25,121 nt of DNA from DATKCN01 sp035513175 (GCA_035513175.1 DATKCN010000310.1:1-25121); one strand, 5' to 3'; shown: positions 15,999 to 25,121, counted from the first letter of the stretch. Notes: generated by a model from the sequence alone, not told the origin. Numbers and translations: made by a program.

Positions 15999-18202
15999 CG
16001 ATTACTGACACGGCGCTCAGGGAAGTCGCGCTCACGCGGGACGAGTATGCGCAGATCGTTCTACTGCTCGATCGCGAGCCGACTCCGGTTGAACTGGGGA
16101 TGTTCGGCGCGATGTGGAGCGAGCACTGCGGCTACAAGAACTCGCGCCCGCTCCTGACGCTATTCCCGTCAGAAGGCGCTCGGGTGCTCCAGGGACCGGG
16201 CGAGAACGCCGGCGCCGTTGACATCGGCGACGGGCTGGCCGTCGTGTTCAAGATCGAATCCCACAACCATCCGTCTGCCATCGAACCGTACGAGGGCGCC
16301 GCCACCGGGGTAGGCGGCATCGTGCGTGACATATTCACGATGGGAGCGCGACCGGTTGCGCTGCTCAACTCGCTCCGTTTTGGTCCGCTGAGTCAGGCGC
16401 GCAACCGTTACCTGTTTCGTGGCGTGGTGGGTGGGATTGGAGGCTACGGCAATAGCCTCGGGATCCCGACAGTCGCGGGCGACATTTTCTTCGATGACTC
16501 GTACAGTGGGAATCCGCTCGTGAACGCGATGTGCGTCGGGATTGTTCCGCACGAATCGATCATGCGCGCCCGCGCATCCGGTGTGGGCAACCTGGTTGTG
16601 CTGGTTGGCGCGGACACCGGTCGCGACGGCATTCACGGCGCGACATTCGCCTCGGTCGAGAATCCCGAGGAATCGCACCGCGGCGTCGTTCAGGTTGGCA
16701 ATCCGTTTCTGGAAAAGCTGCTGCTCGAGGCGTGTCTGGAGGCGCTGCACGTCGATGGAGTTGTCGCGATGCAGGACCTCGGGGCCGCTGGGCTGACCTC
16801 CTCGATTGTCGAGTGCGCGAGCAAGGGTGGGCTCGGCATCGAGCTCGACGTCGCCCGCGTGTCGCGGCGCGAAACGGGCATGACGCCATATGAGGTCATG
16901 CTCAGTGAGAGCCAGGAGCGGATGCTGATCATCGTGCGTGAGGACGGGCTCCCCACGCTCCGCGAGATCTTCGACCGCTGGGACCTTCACTCTGACGTCA
17001 TCGGCGTCGTGACCGGCGACGGACACGTGCGTGTCATGGACGGGAGCGATGTCGCGGCCGACGTGCCAGCCGTGTTCTTTACGGACGAGTGCCCCACATA
17101 TGTGCGGGACGGCGTAGAGTCACCGGCGGTGATCGCTGCCCGCCAACAGAACCTGAACGCGATGGTTGACGTTGCCCCTGCTGAGGTCGTGCCAACACTT
17201 CTGAGACTTCTAGGATCACATAACATTTGCTCGCGCGAGCCGGTCGTCCGGACCTACGATCACACAATCCTCTCCAACACCGTTGTGCCGCCGTTGGAAG
17301 GGGACGCTGCCGTCATCCGCATCAAGGACACGTCAAAAGGGTTGTCGGTGAAGACGGACTGTAACCCTCGCTTCGTTTACCTCGACCCGTTTCTCGGCGG
17401 TCAGCACGCCGTGGCGGAAGCGGCTCGCAACGTGTCATGCACTGGGGCAACGCCGCTCGCGCTGACGAACTGCCTTAACTTTGGATCTCCAGAAAAGCCG
17501 GACGGTTACTACCAACTTAAGCAGGCTGTCGCGGGGATGGCGAAGGCAGCCGAGGCACTCGGCACTCCGATCGTCAGCGGAAATGTGAGCCTGTACAACG
17601 AGTCGAACGACGGTCCGATCCTCCCGACGCCAACGGTCGGCGTCGTCGGCCTGCTCGATGACGTACAACGGCACGCTGGCATGGCTCCCAGCGTTGGCGA
17701 CGTGCTGTACGTGCTGGGGGAGCAGCGCGCGACGCTCGGCGGCAGTGAGTATCTTGCATTGATACATGGCCTCGTCGCGGGATCGCCACCGGGCATCGAC
17801 CTCACGAAGGAGGCTCTCGTTCAATCGTTCGTGCGCGATTCGATTCGGTCGGGCCTCGTCCATGCCGCGCACGACACCTCAGAAGGCGGCCTGCTCGTGG
17901 CGCTCGCGGAGATGCTGATCGCCGCGCGAGCTGGATTGGACGTGGACCTATCCCGGATTGCGGCTTTGAATGACGGGCGGCTTGACCGCGGGCTGTTTGG
18001 CGAGGCCGCTTCTCGGGTGCTCGTCTCCTGCCGGCCTGAGCAGGCGCGCAAGCTCGAGCAAGCGGCGGATGAGGCCGGTGTCATGGCAATTCGCCTGGGA
18101 ACTGTGTCGGGAACGACTCTTGCAATGACCGGGATCGGATCGGTCGACCTGTCGGCGTTGACCGACGCATGGCGATCGGGGCTCGTGAATATTGAAGGCT
18201 AG
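15995..18202 (+). CDS. purL: FGAM synthase large subunit PurL (short type)
   Basis: Converts formylglycinamide ribonucleotide to FGAM with ATP and ammonia from PurQ. The 735 residues are the short, PurS-dependent form with two tandem AIRS-like repeats. Seen: FGAMWSEHCGYKNSRPLL, GPGENAGAVDIGDGLAVVFK, IESHNHPSAIEPYEGAATG (ATP and Mg site), GARPVALLNSLRFG, then in the second half ALTNCLNFGSPEKP, SGNVSLYNE and AHDTSEGGLLVALAE. The start is a GTG overlapping the purQ stop. It is 56 bases upstream of purF. Confidence 0.97.
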
Positions 18203-18258
18203 AGTACACTTCGTACGCACAGAGGAGTCGCGATTTCTCAGGAAGATGAGGTCGTCCA

Positions 18259-19683
18259 ATGCTCCCTGAGCTTGACGGAGACTCGCCGAAGGAGGAGTGC
18301 GGCATCTTCGGTGTTCATGCGCCAGGAGCCGATGTCGCGCGCATGACGTTTTTCGGGCTGTACGCGCTACAGCATCGCGGCCAGGAGAGCGCCGGGATTG
18401 CGGTTGCCCGCCAGGGCGAAGTGCGATTGCGCAAGCAAATGGGGTTGGTCGGGCAGGTCTTTTCCGAAGGTGATCTCCGGCACCTCACGGGCGATATCGC
18501 CGTCGGGCACACGCGGTACTCGACAACCGGATCGACGCTGCCGGAAAACGCTGGTCCCATGGCTGCCGAGAGCGATCTCGGCACGATCGTCGTCGCTCAT
18601 AACGGCAACACCGTCAATGCACTGGAGTTGCGCGATGAACTCGTCGCGTCGGGGGCGCGCCTGCAGACGACCACTGATTCTGAGCTTCTGGCGCACCTGA
18701 TCGCGCGCACGGATGGCATCACGATCGTTGAGAAGCTCCGCGGCGCGCTTGACCGGGTTACCGGAGCCTACAGTCTCGCTGTGCTGACGCCGGATCAGAT
18801 CGTCGCTGTCCGTGACCCGCACGGAATACGGCCGCTCTGTCTGGGTCGCCTGCCTGATGGGTGGGTTGTGGCGTCAGAAACGTGCGCGTTGGCGACGGTG
18901 GGCGCGACCTACGAGCGCGAAATCGAGCCCGGCGAAATACTCGTCATCAGCGCTGAGGGCCTGCACTCAGCATCGTTGATCGAGCACGGCGAGCGCGCCC
19001 TGTGTGTATTTGAGCTGATCTACTTTGCCAGGCCGGATAGCCAGCTGCGGGGCGAACGATTGCATCTCGTGCGTCAACGGATGGGAGAGCAGCTCGCACG
19101 CGAGCATCCAATCGAGGCTGATGTCGTCATTCCAATACCTGACTCAGGAGTTCCTGCCGCGATCGGGTATGCGCGAGAGTCCGGCATTCCATACGCTGAA
19201 GGGCTTATCAAGAACCGGTACATAGGCCGCACGTTTATCCAGCCGGACCAGAGACTGCGAGAGATCGGCGTGCAGCTCAAATTCAACGCGCTGCCGGAAG
19301 TGCTCGCAGGAAAGCGCGTCGTGCTGATTGACGACACGATCGTGCGGGGCACGACCAGTCGCCCGATTGTCAATATGATCCGGGCGGCGGGCGCCGCCGA
19401 GGTGCACATGCGCGTGCATGCTCCGCCAGTCATGCATCCGTGCCATCTCGGCGTTGACATGGCGTCCCGCGAGGAGCTGATAGCGGCGAACCTCACAATT
19501 CCGGAAATTCGTGAGCAATTGGGGGTCGACACCCTCGGGTATCTGTCACACGACGGGCTGTTTCGCGCCATCAGGCAACCTGCCAACGAATTCTGCTCGG
19601 CGTGCCTTACCGGTTCGTATCCGGTCGACGTCGACGCGGTAATCGACAAGCACGCCCTTGAGCGGACGATTCAACGGGTCTAG
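18259..19683 (+). CDS. purF: Amidophosphoribosyltransferase, Fe-S type
   Basis: First committed step of de novo purine synthesis: PRPP and glutamine to phosphoribosylamine. The 474 residues begin with a 13-residue propeptide ending in Glu13 before Cys14, the glutaminase nucleophile (EECGIFGVH), as in B. subtilis PurF. Four cysteines at 249, 395, 446 and 449 (the last two as CSAC) match the 4Fe-4S ligands of the oxygen-sensitive type. The PRPP loop VVLIDDTIVRGTTS is at 354-367. GGAAGATGAGG lies upstream of the ATG. Last purine gene of the operon; no terminator is obvious before gcvT. Confidence 0.97.
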   Translation: MLPELDGDSPKEECGIFGVHAPGADVARMTFFGLYALQHRGQESAGIAVARQGEVRLRKQMGLVGQVFSEGDLRHLTGDIAVGHTRYSTTGSTLPENAGPMAAESDLGTIVVAHNGNTVNALELRDELVASGARLQTTTDSELLAHLIARTDGITIVEKLRGALDRVTGAYSLAVLTPDQIVAVRDPHGIRPLCLGRLPDGWVVASETCALATVGATYEREIEPGEILVISAEGLHSASLIEHGERALCVFELIYFARPDSQLRGERLHLVRQRMGEQLAREHPIEADVVIPIPDSGVPAAIGYARESGIPYAEGLIKNRYIGRTFIQPDQRLREIGVQLKFNALPEVLAGKRVVLIDDTIVRGTTSRPIVNMIRAAGAAEVHMRVHAPPVMHPCHLGVDMASREELIAANLTIPEIREQLGVDTLGYLSHDGLFRAIRQPANEFCSACLTGSYPVDVDAVIDKHALERTIQRV

Positions 19684-19781
19684 CGTTCATACGCGAGTCG
19701 AATCAAGGTCGCGCGATCGGCTCAGCCATGCTAGAGTCTCACATCGCGGCGGTCGTCGAGGGCTGGATTGGGTGGGGAAGC

Positions 19782-20885
19782 ATGCAGCGCACATCTCTTG
19801 CTGAGCGGCATGAGAAGCTCGGGGCAAAGATGGTTGATTTCGCGGGCTGGTACATGCCCGTGCAGTACTCCGGAATCATGGACGAGCACAAGACCGTACG
19901 CTCGACAGCCGGGCTGTTCGACCTGGGGCACATGGGGCAGGTTTCCATCACCGGACGTGACGCGCTGTCGTTCCTCAACTACGTCGCGACCAACGACGTA
20001 ACGCGTCTGGAACCCGGGCAGGCTCACTACTCGCTGTTGTGCTATCCCGACGGCGGCGTGATCGATGACATCATCATCTACCGGCGGCCGAGCGGCGACG
20101 GCTATTTCGTGTGTGTCAATGCATCCAACACGGATAAGGACGTGAACTGGCTGCAGGAACAGCGCGAGGCGCGTGCTGATCTGGATGTCGAGATCGAAAA
20201 TTTGTCGCCCAGCACCGGCATGATCGCCATCCAGGGGCCGAACGCGGCAACGATCGTTGCCGGGCTGTCCTCCGTTTCGCTTGACGATCAATCGTACTTT
20301 TCTTGCAGGGAGACTGAGATCGCAGACGTAGAGTGCCTGGCTGGCCGCACCGGTTACACCGGCGAGGACGGCTGGGAGTTCTACTGCGCGATCGATCAGG
20401 TTGGCGCCGTCTGGGACGCCATAATGCGCGCGGGGGCAGAGCATGGACTAAAGCCAATCGGGCTTGGAGCTCGTGACACGCTGCGGCTGGAGTCGCGCAT
20501 GCCACTGTACGGCAACGAGCTGTCCGCGGAGATCAATCCCCTTGAGGCCGGTCTTGGCTGGGCTGTAAAGCTGGAAAAGAGCGATTTCATTGGGCGAGAC
20601 GCACTGTCCGCGGTCAAGGAGCAGGGCACGCGACGTAGGACCGTTGGATTCAAGATGGTCGAACGTGGCGGCGTTCCGCGCTCGCATTACGACGTAGCGG
20701 TCGATGACAACGTCGTCGGGTTCGTGACGAGTGGCACAACGTCGCCGACGCTCGGAGAGAACATCGGTCTGGCGATTATCGAGCGCAAGTACGCTGGAGT
20801 CGCAAAGCAATTTGACGTGATCATTCGTGGGAAGCCGGTGCGTGCCGAGCAGGTCAAGACACCGTTTTACAAGCGAAGTTCCTAA
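19782..20885 (+). CDS. gcvT: Glycine cleavage system T protein (aminomethyltransferase)
   Basis: Transfers the methylene group from lipoyl-bound aminomethyl on GcvH to tetrahydrofolate, releasing ammonia. The 367 residues contain KMVDFAGWYMPVQYSGI, GLFDLGHMGQ, NASNTDKDVNW (113 onward, with the catalytic Asp), GRTGYTGEDGWEF and a C-terminal barrel ending in PFYKRSS. The start was set at the ATG at 19782 because family members begin close to this point (MQRTSLAERHEKLG) and GGTGGGG lies just upstream; an in-frame ATG at 19728 adds 18 unconserved residues. It follows purF by 98 bases. Confidence 0.95.
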   Translation: MQRTSLAERHEKLGAKMVDFAGWYMPVQYSGIMDEHKTVRSTAGLFDLGHMGQVSITGRDALSFLNYVATNDVTRLEPGQAHYSLLCYPDGGVIDDIIIYRRPSGDGYFVCVNASNTDKDVNWLQEQREARADLDVEIENLSPSTGMIAIQGPNAATIVAGLSSVSLDDQSYFSCRETEIADVECLAGRTGYTGEDGWEFYCAIDQVGAVWDAIMRAGAEHGLKPIGLGARDTLRLESRMPLYGNELSAEINPLEAGLGWAVKLEKSDFIGRDALSAVKEQGTRRRTVGFKMVERGGVPRSHYDVAVDDNVVGFVTSGTTSPTLGENIGLAIIERKYAGVAKQFDVIIRGKPVRAEQVKTPFYKRSS

Positions 20886-20896
20886 CTGAATCAGTT
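20884..20896. repeat. 13-base perfect palindrome at the gcvT stop
   Basis: AACTGA-A-TCAGTT is symmetric around its central A and includes part of the gcvT stop. It is followed by a second, shorter inverted repeat GTTC-GAAAT-GAAC. It may be an mRNA hairpin between gcvT and gcvH or a protein site; no function can be assigned. Confidence 0.35.
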
Positions 20897-20936
20897 CGAA
20901 ATGAACGTGACGAGCGATTGGGAAGGGTAGGTTCTC

Positions 20937-21329
20937 ATGGAGATTCCGCGCGATTACCGGTTCACGAAGACTCACGAGTGGGTCAGGGTCGATGGCGATG
21001 TGGCCACAATCGGGATAACCGACTTCGCGCAGAGCGAGCTTGGCGATATCACCTACCTCGAGTTGCCGGGCGTGGGGGCGTCGGTGAGCCAGTCCGAGCC
21101 GTTTGGCGTCGTCGAGTCCGTGAAGGCGGCGTCTGACATTTACGCCCCGGTTACCGGCGAGGTGGTCGAGGAAAACTCGGCTGCAATTGACTCGCCGGAG
21201 GTCGTGAATTCCTCGCCATATGGCGATGCGTGGCTACTCAGGATTCGGCTGGCCGACACGTCCCAGCTCGACGGCTTGCTCGACGCGGACGCGTATTCGA
21301 AGCTGGTGGCGGAGTCCGGGGGGCACTGA
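20937..21329 (+). CDS. gcvH: Glycine cleavage system H protein
   Basis: Lipoyl carrier that shuttles the aminomethyl group between the P, T and L proteins. The 130 residues are standard length. The lipoylated lysine is Lys63 in GVVESVKAASDIYAP; the N-terminus RDYRFTKTHEWVRVDG and GITDFAQSELGDITYLELP are typical. AGGGTAGG stands upstream of the ATG. It lies 51 bases after gcvT and 45 bases before gcvPA. Confidence 0.97.
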   Translation: MEIPRDYRFTKTHEWVRVDGDVATIGITDFAQSELGDITYLELPGVGASVSQSEPFGVVESVKAASDIYAPVTGEVVEENSAAIDSPEVVNSSPYGDAWLLRIRLADTSQLDGLLDADAYSKLVAESGGH

Positions 21330-21342
21330 TCCAGTGATGTCG

Positions 21343-21360
21343 CGGGTGATTAATCGCCCG
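21343..21360. repeat. 18-base near-perfect palindrome before gcvPA
   Basis: CGGGTGATTAATCGCCCG is symmetric except for one T/G pair, centred on GATTAATC, and lies four bases before the GGAGGAG ribosome-binding site of gcvPA. It could be an operator or an mRNA hairpin that limits gcvPA translation. Structure is seen; function is not known. Confidence 0.35.
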
Positions 21361-21374
21361 GTCGGAGGAGTGCG

Positions 21375-22715
21375 ATGACGTTCAACCCTCACACAGCTGA
21401 GGATCGCGCGGCGATGCTCGCCGCGACGAGCGCCGCTAGCATCGATGCGTTATTCGGAGCGATTCCCGAACGCGTGCGATTCCCGGACCTGAACCTGCCA
21501 GCCGCGCTGTCTGAGCAGGAAGCGTTCCGGCGACTAGGCGAGCTTGCAGCCCGCAACATGAACACGTACGACAACCCCAGCTTTCTCGGCGCAGGCAGCT
21601 ACACCCACTACGTTCCGGCGGCCGTGCAGCAGATCGTGTTTCGCGGCGAGTTCTACACCGCATACACGCCGTATCAGCCGGAGGTCGCGCAGGGAACGCT
21701 GCAAGCGATATACGAGTATCAGACCATGATCTGCGGGCTCACTGGAATGGAAGTCTCCAACGCCTCGCTCTACGACGGGGCGACCGCGCTGGCCGAAGGA
21801 GCGCTGCTTGCTGTCTCGATGCCGAGAAAGCGCACCCGCGTTGTGATGTCCGGCACTGTCCACCCGCATTATCGGAATGTCGTGAGTACATACACGTCCG
21901 GAATCGGTGTCGATGTCGTCGCTCTGCCGATCCCGTCGGAGGGATTTAAGGCAAACCCGGGCGACTTCGACGCGTACCTTGATGATGAGCTCGCCTGCAT
22001 CGTCGTGCAGTATCCGAATTTCTTCGGGACGATCGAGGATGTTGCCGCGATCGCCGAAAGGGCGCACTCATGTGGCGCGAATCTAGTCGTTTCCGCTTAC
22101 CCGAGCGCGTTGGGGTTGTTGAGGCCCCCCGGCGAACTAGGCGCTGATGTCGTTACCGGCGAGGGCCAACCTCTGGGAAATGTGCAGACCTTTGGCGGTC
22201 CGGTCGTCGGCATCCTGGCGACGCACCAGCGACTCGTGCGCCAGATGCCGGGCAGATTGGCGGGGATCGCGCACGACGCCGCGGGGAAGCGCGGCTTTGT
22301 GCTGGCGCTTCAGACCCGCGAGCAGCATATCCGCCGAGAGAAAGCAACCAGCAACATCTGCACGAACCAGGGACTGATGGCCCTCGCGGCGTCCGTGTAT
22401 CTTGCGACACTCGGACCGACCGGATTGCGACGCATTGCTGAGGCGTGCTACCAGAATGCGCACTACCTGTCGTCTAAGCTTGAAGAGACCGGCGGATTCA
22501 CTGTCCGTAACCAGGGGCGATTCTTCAACGAATTTACCGTAGCCTGTGACGAAGCTCCCGGGTCGCTGAACAACCGTTTGCGTCAGGCTGGCATCATCGG
22601 CGGCTACGATCTTGGCGCGGTCGATTCGAGCCTTGATGGCATGATGCTTCTCAGTGCGACAGAGATGACCAACCGTGTCGCGATCGATCGCTTTGTGGCC
22701 GTGGCCGCATCGTAA
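21375..22715 (+). CDS. gcvPA: Glycine dehydrogenase (decarboxylating) subunit 1
   Basis: Alpha subunit of the split P protein, which decarboxylates glycine and loads the aminomethyl group onto GcvH. The 446 residues match the family: YDNPSFLGAGSYTHYVPA, YTAYTPYQPEVAQGTLQAIY, EVSNASLYDGATALAEG, YPNFFGTIED, TFGGPVVGILA and REQHIRREKATSNICTNQ. GGAGGAG lies just upstream. In the two-subunit enzyme the PLP lysine is on GcvPB, so this protein alone should not be active. Unusually, gcvPB does not follow; a GC-rich hairpin and der come next. Confidence 0.96.
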   Translation: MTFNPHTAEDRAAMLAATSAASIDALFGAIPERVRFPDLNLPAALSEQEAFRRLGELAARNMNTYDNPSFLGAGSYTHYVPAAVQQIVFRGEFYTAYTPYQPEVAQGTLQAIYEYQTMICGLTGMEVSNASLYDGATALAEGALLAVSMPRKRTRVVMSGTVHPHYRNVVSTYTSGIGVDVVALPIPSEGFKANPGDFDAYLDDELACIVVQYPNFFGTIEDVAAIAERAHSCGANLVVSAYPSALGLLRPPGELGADVVTGEGQPLGNVQTFGGPVVGILATHQRLVRQMPGRLAGIAHDAAGKRGFVLALQTREQHIRREKATSNICTNQGLMALAASVYLATLGPTGLRRIAEACYQNAHYLSSKLEETGGFTVRNQGRFFNEFTVACDEAPGSLNNRLRQAGIIGGYDLGAVDSSLDGMMLLSATEMTNRVAIDRFVAVAAS

Positions 22716-22739
22716 CGCTCGCCGCAACTGGTTCTGGCC

Positions 22740-22767
22740 GGAGGGCGCCGCGAACGCGGCGCCCTCC
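22740..22767 (+). terminator. Terminator-like hairpin after gcvPA
   Basis: A perfect 12-bp inverted repeat GGAGGGCGCCGC / GCGGCGCCCTCC with a GAAC tetraloop, 24 bases after the gcvPA stop. The following sequence is only moderately T-rich (CTCGTTCGTGTTG). It very probably ends the purine/glycine-cleavage transcript. Confidence 0.75.
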
Positions 22768-22834
22768 CTCGTTCGTGTTGTGCGCGTTGTTACACTTGCG
22801 GATGGCGTTGCGCGCCGTACTGGATTGAGACGTA

Positions 22835-24178
22835 GTGGCATTGAAACCTGTGGCGGCGATCGTCGGCCGGCCGAACACCGGCAAATCAACGCTGTTCAAC
22901 CGTCTCGTTGGCGAACGGCGCGCGATCGTCGAGGACCTGCCCGGCACAACGCGAGACCGCATTTATGGCGACACCGACTGGCTGGGAGTCGAATTCACGA
23001 TCATCGACACCGGCGGTCTGCAAGACGAGGATGAGTACGACGTTCTCGCTCCTCGGGACATATCGCTTCGAACCCAGAATCAGGCACGCATTGCTATTGA
23101 AGAAGCAGATGTCATCGTGTTCGTCGTTGACGGCCGTTCAGGCATGTCGGCGGCGGATCACGATGTCGCCGAAGTGGTGCGTGCATCGGGCAAGCCCGTC
23201 GTGCTTGGCGTGAACAAGGCGGAAAGCGAAGAGCGACGAGAAAACTCGGTCGAGTTTTATGAATTGGGGCTGGGCCCACCGGTCGCATTCAGCGCGCTGC
23301 ACGGCATTGGCACAGGCGATCTGCTGGACGAAGTCGTGCGGAATCTGCCTCGTCGCGCGGAAGTCAAAACCGAGGAGCACCCAGCGTTCGCCATCGTCGG
23401 CCGTCCAAATGTCGGGAAGTCCGCGTTGCTCAACGCATTGCTCGGAGAGGAGCGAACGATCGTCTCCGATCTGCCCGGCACGACGAGAGATTCGGTTGAC
23501 TCGATCGTTGACTGGGCAGGCAATACCGTTGCGTTGATCGACACGGCTGGCATCCGCCGGCGCGGCAAGGTCGAGCCCGGAGTAGAGAAGCACAGCGTAT
23601 TGCGATCGTCGCGCGCAGTTGACCGCGCCGACGTCGCGTTGGTCGTGCTCGATGCTGAGGAGGGGTTTACGGCACAGGACCAGCACATTGCGGGCGGTGT
23701 TATCGAAGCCGGCAAGGGGATTGTGTTCGTCGTAAACAAATGGGACCTCGTCGAGAAGGACTCGTATACGATGGACGAGTTCCGACATCAGGCGACGCTT
23801 GACTTCCAGTTTGCCCCGTGGGCGCCGATGGTGTTCGTGTCCGCGCTGACAGGGCAACGCACGAACCAGATCATCGAGACGGCGTTGCACGTCTATGGCG
23901 AACGCCAGAAGCGCATCACCACCGGCGAGTTGAATCGCCTGCTACGCGAAGCAGTTACGAAGCATCCCCCGCCGGCCCGGCCGAGCCGCTGGCTGAAGTT
24001 CTATTACGCGACGCAGACGGATATCGCGCCTCCCCGGTTCGTGTTCTTCTGCAACGATCCTCAGAACGTCCACTTCTCATACAAGCGCTATCTCGAAAAC
24101 GAGATTCGCGAGCGATTCGCGTTTGACGGCACTCCGATCGTGTTGCACTTCCGAGGTCGATCCCGTGCGGAGAAGTAG
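22835..24178 (+). CDS. der: Ribosome-associated GTPase Der (EngA)
   Basis: Essential GTPase for 50S subunit maturation, with two tandem G domains and a C-terminal KH-like domain; 447 residues, normal. First domain: GRPNTGKS (11-18), DLPGTTRDRIYG, DTGGL, and a G4 motif NKAE in place of NKxD. Second domain: GRPNVGKS near 189-196, DLPGTTRDSVDS, DTAGIRRRGK, and NKWD. The C-terminus has the SYKRYLENEIRERFAFDGTP stretch typical of Der. The start is a GTG; the upstream sequence GGATTGAG is a weak ribosome-binding site. It opens a transcription unit after the gcvPA hairpin. Confidence 0.96.
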   Translation: MALKPVAAIVGRPNTGKSTLFNRLVGERRAIVEDLPGTTRDRIYGDTDWLGVEFTIIDTGGLQDEDEYDVLAPRDISLRTQNQARIAIEEADVIVFVVDGRSGMSAADHDVAEVVRASGKPVVLGVNKAESEERRENSVEFYELGLGPPVAFSALHGIGTGDLLDEVVRNLPRRAEVKTEEHPAFAIVGRPNVGKSALLNALLGEERTIVSDLPGTTRDSVDSIVDWAGNTVALIDTAGIRRRGKVEPGVEKHSVLRSSRAVDRADVALVVLDAEEGFTAQDQHIAGGVIEAGKGIVFVVNKWDLVEKDSYTMDEFRHQATLDFQFAPWAPMVFVSALTGQRTNQIIETALHVYGERQKRITTGELNRLLREAVTKHPPPARPSRWLKFYYATQTDIAPPRFVFFCNDPQNVHFSYKRYLENEIRERFAFDGTPIVLHFRGRSRAEK

Positions 24179-24292
24179 CCTGGGCGTGCGCGACTCATTG
24201 ATCGTCCCGGTCGCCACTCGCGCCACGCGCACAAGCCTGGCAGCCCGGACGAATTGCTCGGACTCGTTCTGCCTGACGCTGAGGGTCTTCTG

Positions 24293-24910
24293 ATGACCGC
24301 GATCTTCGCTCTCGCGCTGGCATACTTGATCGGTTCAATCCCAACCGGATATCTGGCAACGCGGTCCGTTGCAGGCGCCGACATTCGTGAGCACGGAAGT
24401 GGTGGAACCGGCGCCACCAACGTTCAACGCGTACTGGGTTGGCGCTGGGGACTCGCAATAGCGCTCTCGGATGTCGCGAAAGGCGCGGTGGTCGTTGTGC
24501 TGTCGCGATGGCTCGGGGTGTCAGAGTGGTTCGTCGCCGGCGCAGCGACGCTGGCGGTCGCGGGGCATTGTTGGCCAGTCTGGTTGAGATTCCGCGGGGG
24601 CAAGGGAGTGGCCACGGGCGGCGGAGCGGCGATCGCTCTCTCGCCGTGGGGCCTGCTGTTGCTTCCGATCATCGCGCTTCCGGTCGTTCTCACCCGCTAT
24701 GTGTCACTCGGATCAGTGGTCGCTTCCGCATCCGCGCCGGTGATATTCGCCGTGCTGTCATTATTGGGCGTCGCTCCCGCAGAGTATGTGATGTTCGGAT
24801 TGCTGGCGTCCGCGATTATTCTCGCTAAGCACCGAACGAACATTGGACGCCTGCTCGCTGGATCGGAACGACGAATCGGCGGGCCGCGGCGCGGTGCGCC
24901 AGCGGCGTAA
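24293..24910 (+). CDS. plsY: Acyl-phosphate glycerol-3-phosphate acyltransferase PlsY
   Basis: Integral membrane enzyme that acylates glycerol-3-phosphate from acyl-phosphate, starting phospholipid synthesis. The 205 residues are largely hydrophobic. The three PlsY motifs are present: GSGGTGATNVQR (motif 1, with Gly where many have Asn), RFRGGKGVATGGG (motif 2) and KHRTNIGRLLAGSE (motif 3). An N-terminal helix carries the YLIGSIPTGYL segment. The ATG at 24293 has GAGGG 7 bases upstream; an in-frame TTG at 24254 would add 13 residues without support. It follows der by 114 bases, an arrangement common in several phyla. Confidence 0.95.
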   Translation: MTAIFALALAYLIGSIPTGYLATRSVAGADIREHGSGGTGATNVQRVLGWRWGLAIALSDVAKGAVVVVLSRWLGVSEWFVAGAATLAVAGHCWPVWLRFRGGKGVATGGGAAIALSPWGLLLLPIIALPVVLTRYVSLGSVVASASAPVIFAVLSLLGVAPAEYVMFGLLASAIILAKHRTNIGRLLAGSERRIGGPRRGAPAA

Positions 24911-24953
24911 GCTATCATCGTGTCGTGGCGCAACACGCAGCGCGAGGGGGAAC

Positions 24954-25121
24954 ATGGAATCGCTAAAGGCCGTCGATCCTGACATCGAACTACTGATCCG
25001 CGCTGAGGAGCATCGCCAGCTCGGGACGATCGAACTGATCGCTTCAGAAAACTTTACCAGCGCGGCAGTTATGGAGGCTGTAGGCAGCGTACTGACCAAC
25101 AAGTACGCGGAAGGATTACCC
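24954..25121 (+). CDS. glyA: Serine hydroxymethyltransferase, N-terminal fragment at window edge
   Basis: Interconverts serine plus THF and glycine plus methylene-THF using PLP. Only the first 56 codons are in the window. They show AEEHRQLGTIELIASENFTS and VLTNKYAEGLP, the conserved N-terminal SHMT segments. GAGGGGG lies just before the ATG. It follows plsY by 43 bases in the same direction. It joins the C1 theme, producing the same methylene-THF pool as the glycine cleavage system. The rest of the gene continues to the right. Confidence 0.96.
   Translation, partial: MESLKAVDPDIELLIRAEEHRQLGTIELIASENFTSAAVMEAVGSVLTNKYAEGLP

Noticed and set aside
16169..17026. A 285-codon open frame on the minus strand inside purL
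   Set aside because: Antisense shadow of conserved PurL sequence, with no ribosome-binding site or family features.
19684..19781. Glycine riboswitch before gcvT
   Set aside because: The 98-base gap is short, and I could not find the conserved glycine aptamer core or an expression platform.

Overview
The window is a dense, GC-rich stretch of a bacterial chromosome with ordinary housekeeping genes. I see no rRNA, tRNA, CRISPR array, insertion sequence or phage gene. The protein set (a three-gene folate C1 operon with a separate FchA, a PurS/PurQ/small-PurL complex, a split glycine dehydrogenase, a Der-PlsY pair, a stand-alone Mur-ligase-like protein) and the wording of motifs such as those of DnaE suggest a Chloroflexota bacterium, perhaps near Thermomicrobia. 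That placement is an inference from memory of family sequences, not a computed phylogeny.

Layout. Bases 1-2587 (minus strand): fchA-folD-fhs, a tightly overlapping operon that interconverts methylene-, methenyl- and formyl-tetrahydrofolate and formate; fhs runs off the left edge. Bases 2783-3313 (plus): a divergent XRE-type regulator followed by a strong hairpin. Bases 3493-6984 (plus): dnaE, the replicative polymerase alpha subunit. Bases 7061-12197 (minus): a five-gene operon in the order glmS, tatD, rdgB, Mur-ligase-like gene, PHP phosphoesterase gene, with junctions that overlap or nearly touch. Bases 12198-12588: a 391-base divergent leader region. Bases 12589-19683 (plus): a purine operon made of a 55-residue small ORF, purB, purC, purS, purQ, purL and purF. 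Bases 19782-22715 (plus): gcvT, gcvH and gcvPA of the glycine cleavage system, ended by a GC-rich hairpin. Bases 22835-25121 (plus): der, plsY and the first 56 codons of glyA.

How the genes fit together. Much of the window concerns one-carbon units. Glycine cleavage and GlyA make methylene-tetrahydrofolate; FolD, FchA and Fhs convert it to methenyl- and formyl-tetrahydrofolate or formate; de novo purine synthesis consumes formyl groups. The most striking observation is that FolD has Ile and Leu where bifunctional FolD has the Lys and Gln needed for cyclohydrolase activity, while a separate cyclohydrolase candidate, FchA, overlaps its start codon. The operon therefore looks like a split dehydrogenase plus cyclohydrolase pair. 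Other points worth a second look are a Mur-ligase-fold enzyme of unknown substrate, a hydrophobic 55-residue ORF coupled to purB, a Glu at a usually Asp catalytic position of DnaE, and a glycine dehydrogenase alpha subunit without its beta subunit nearby.
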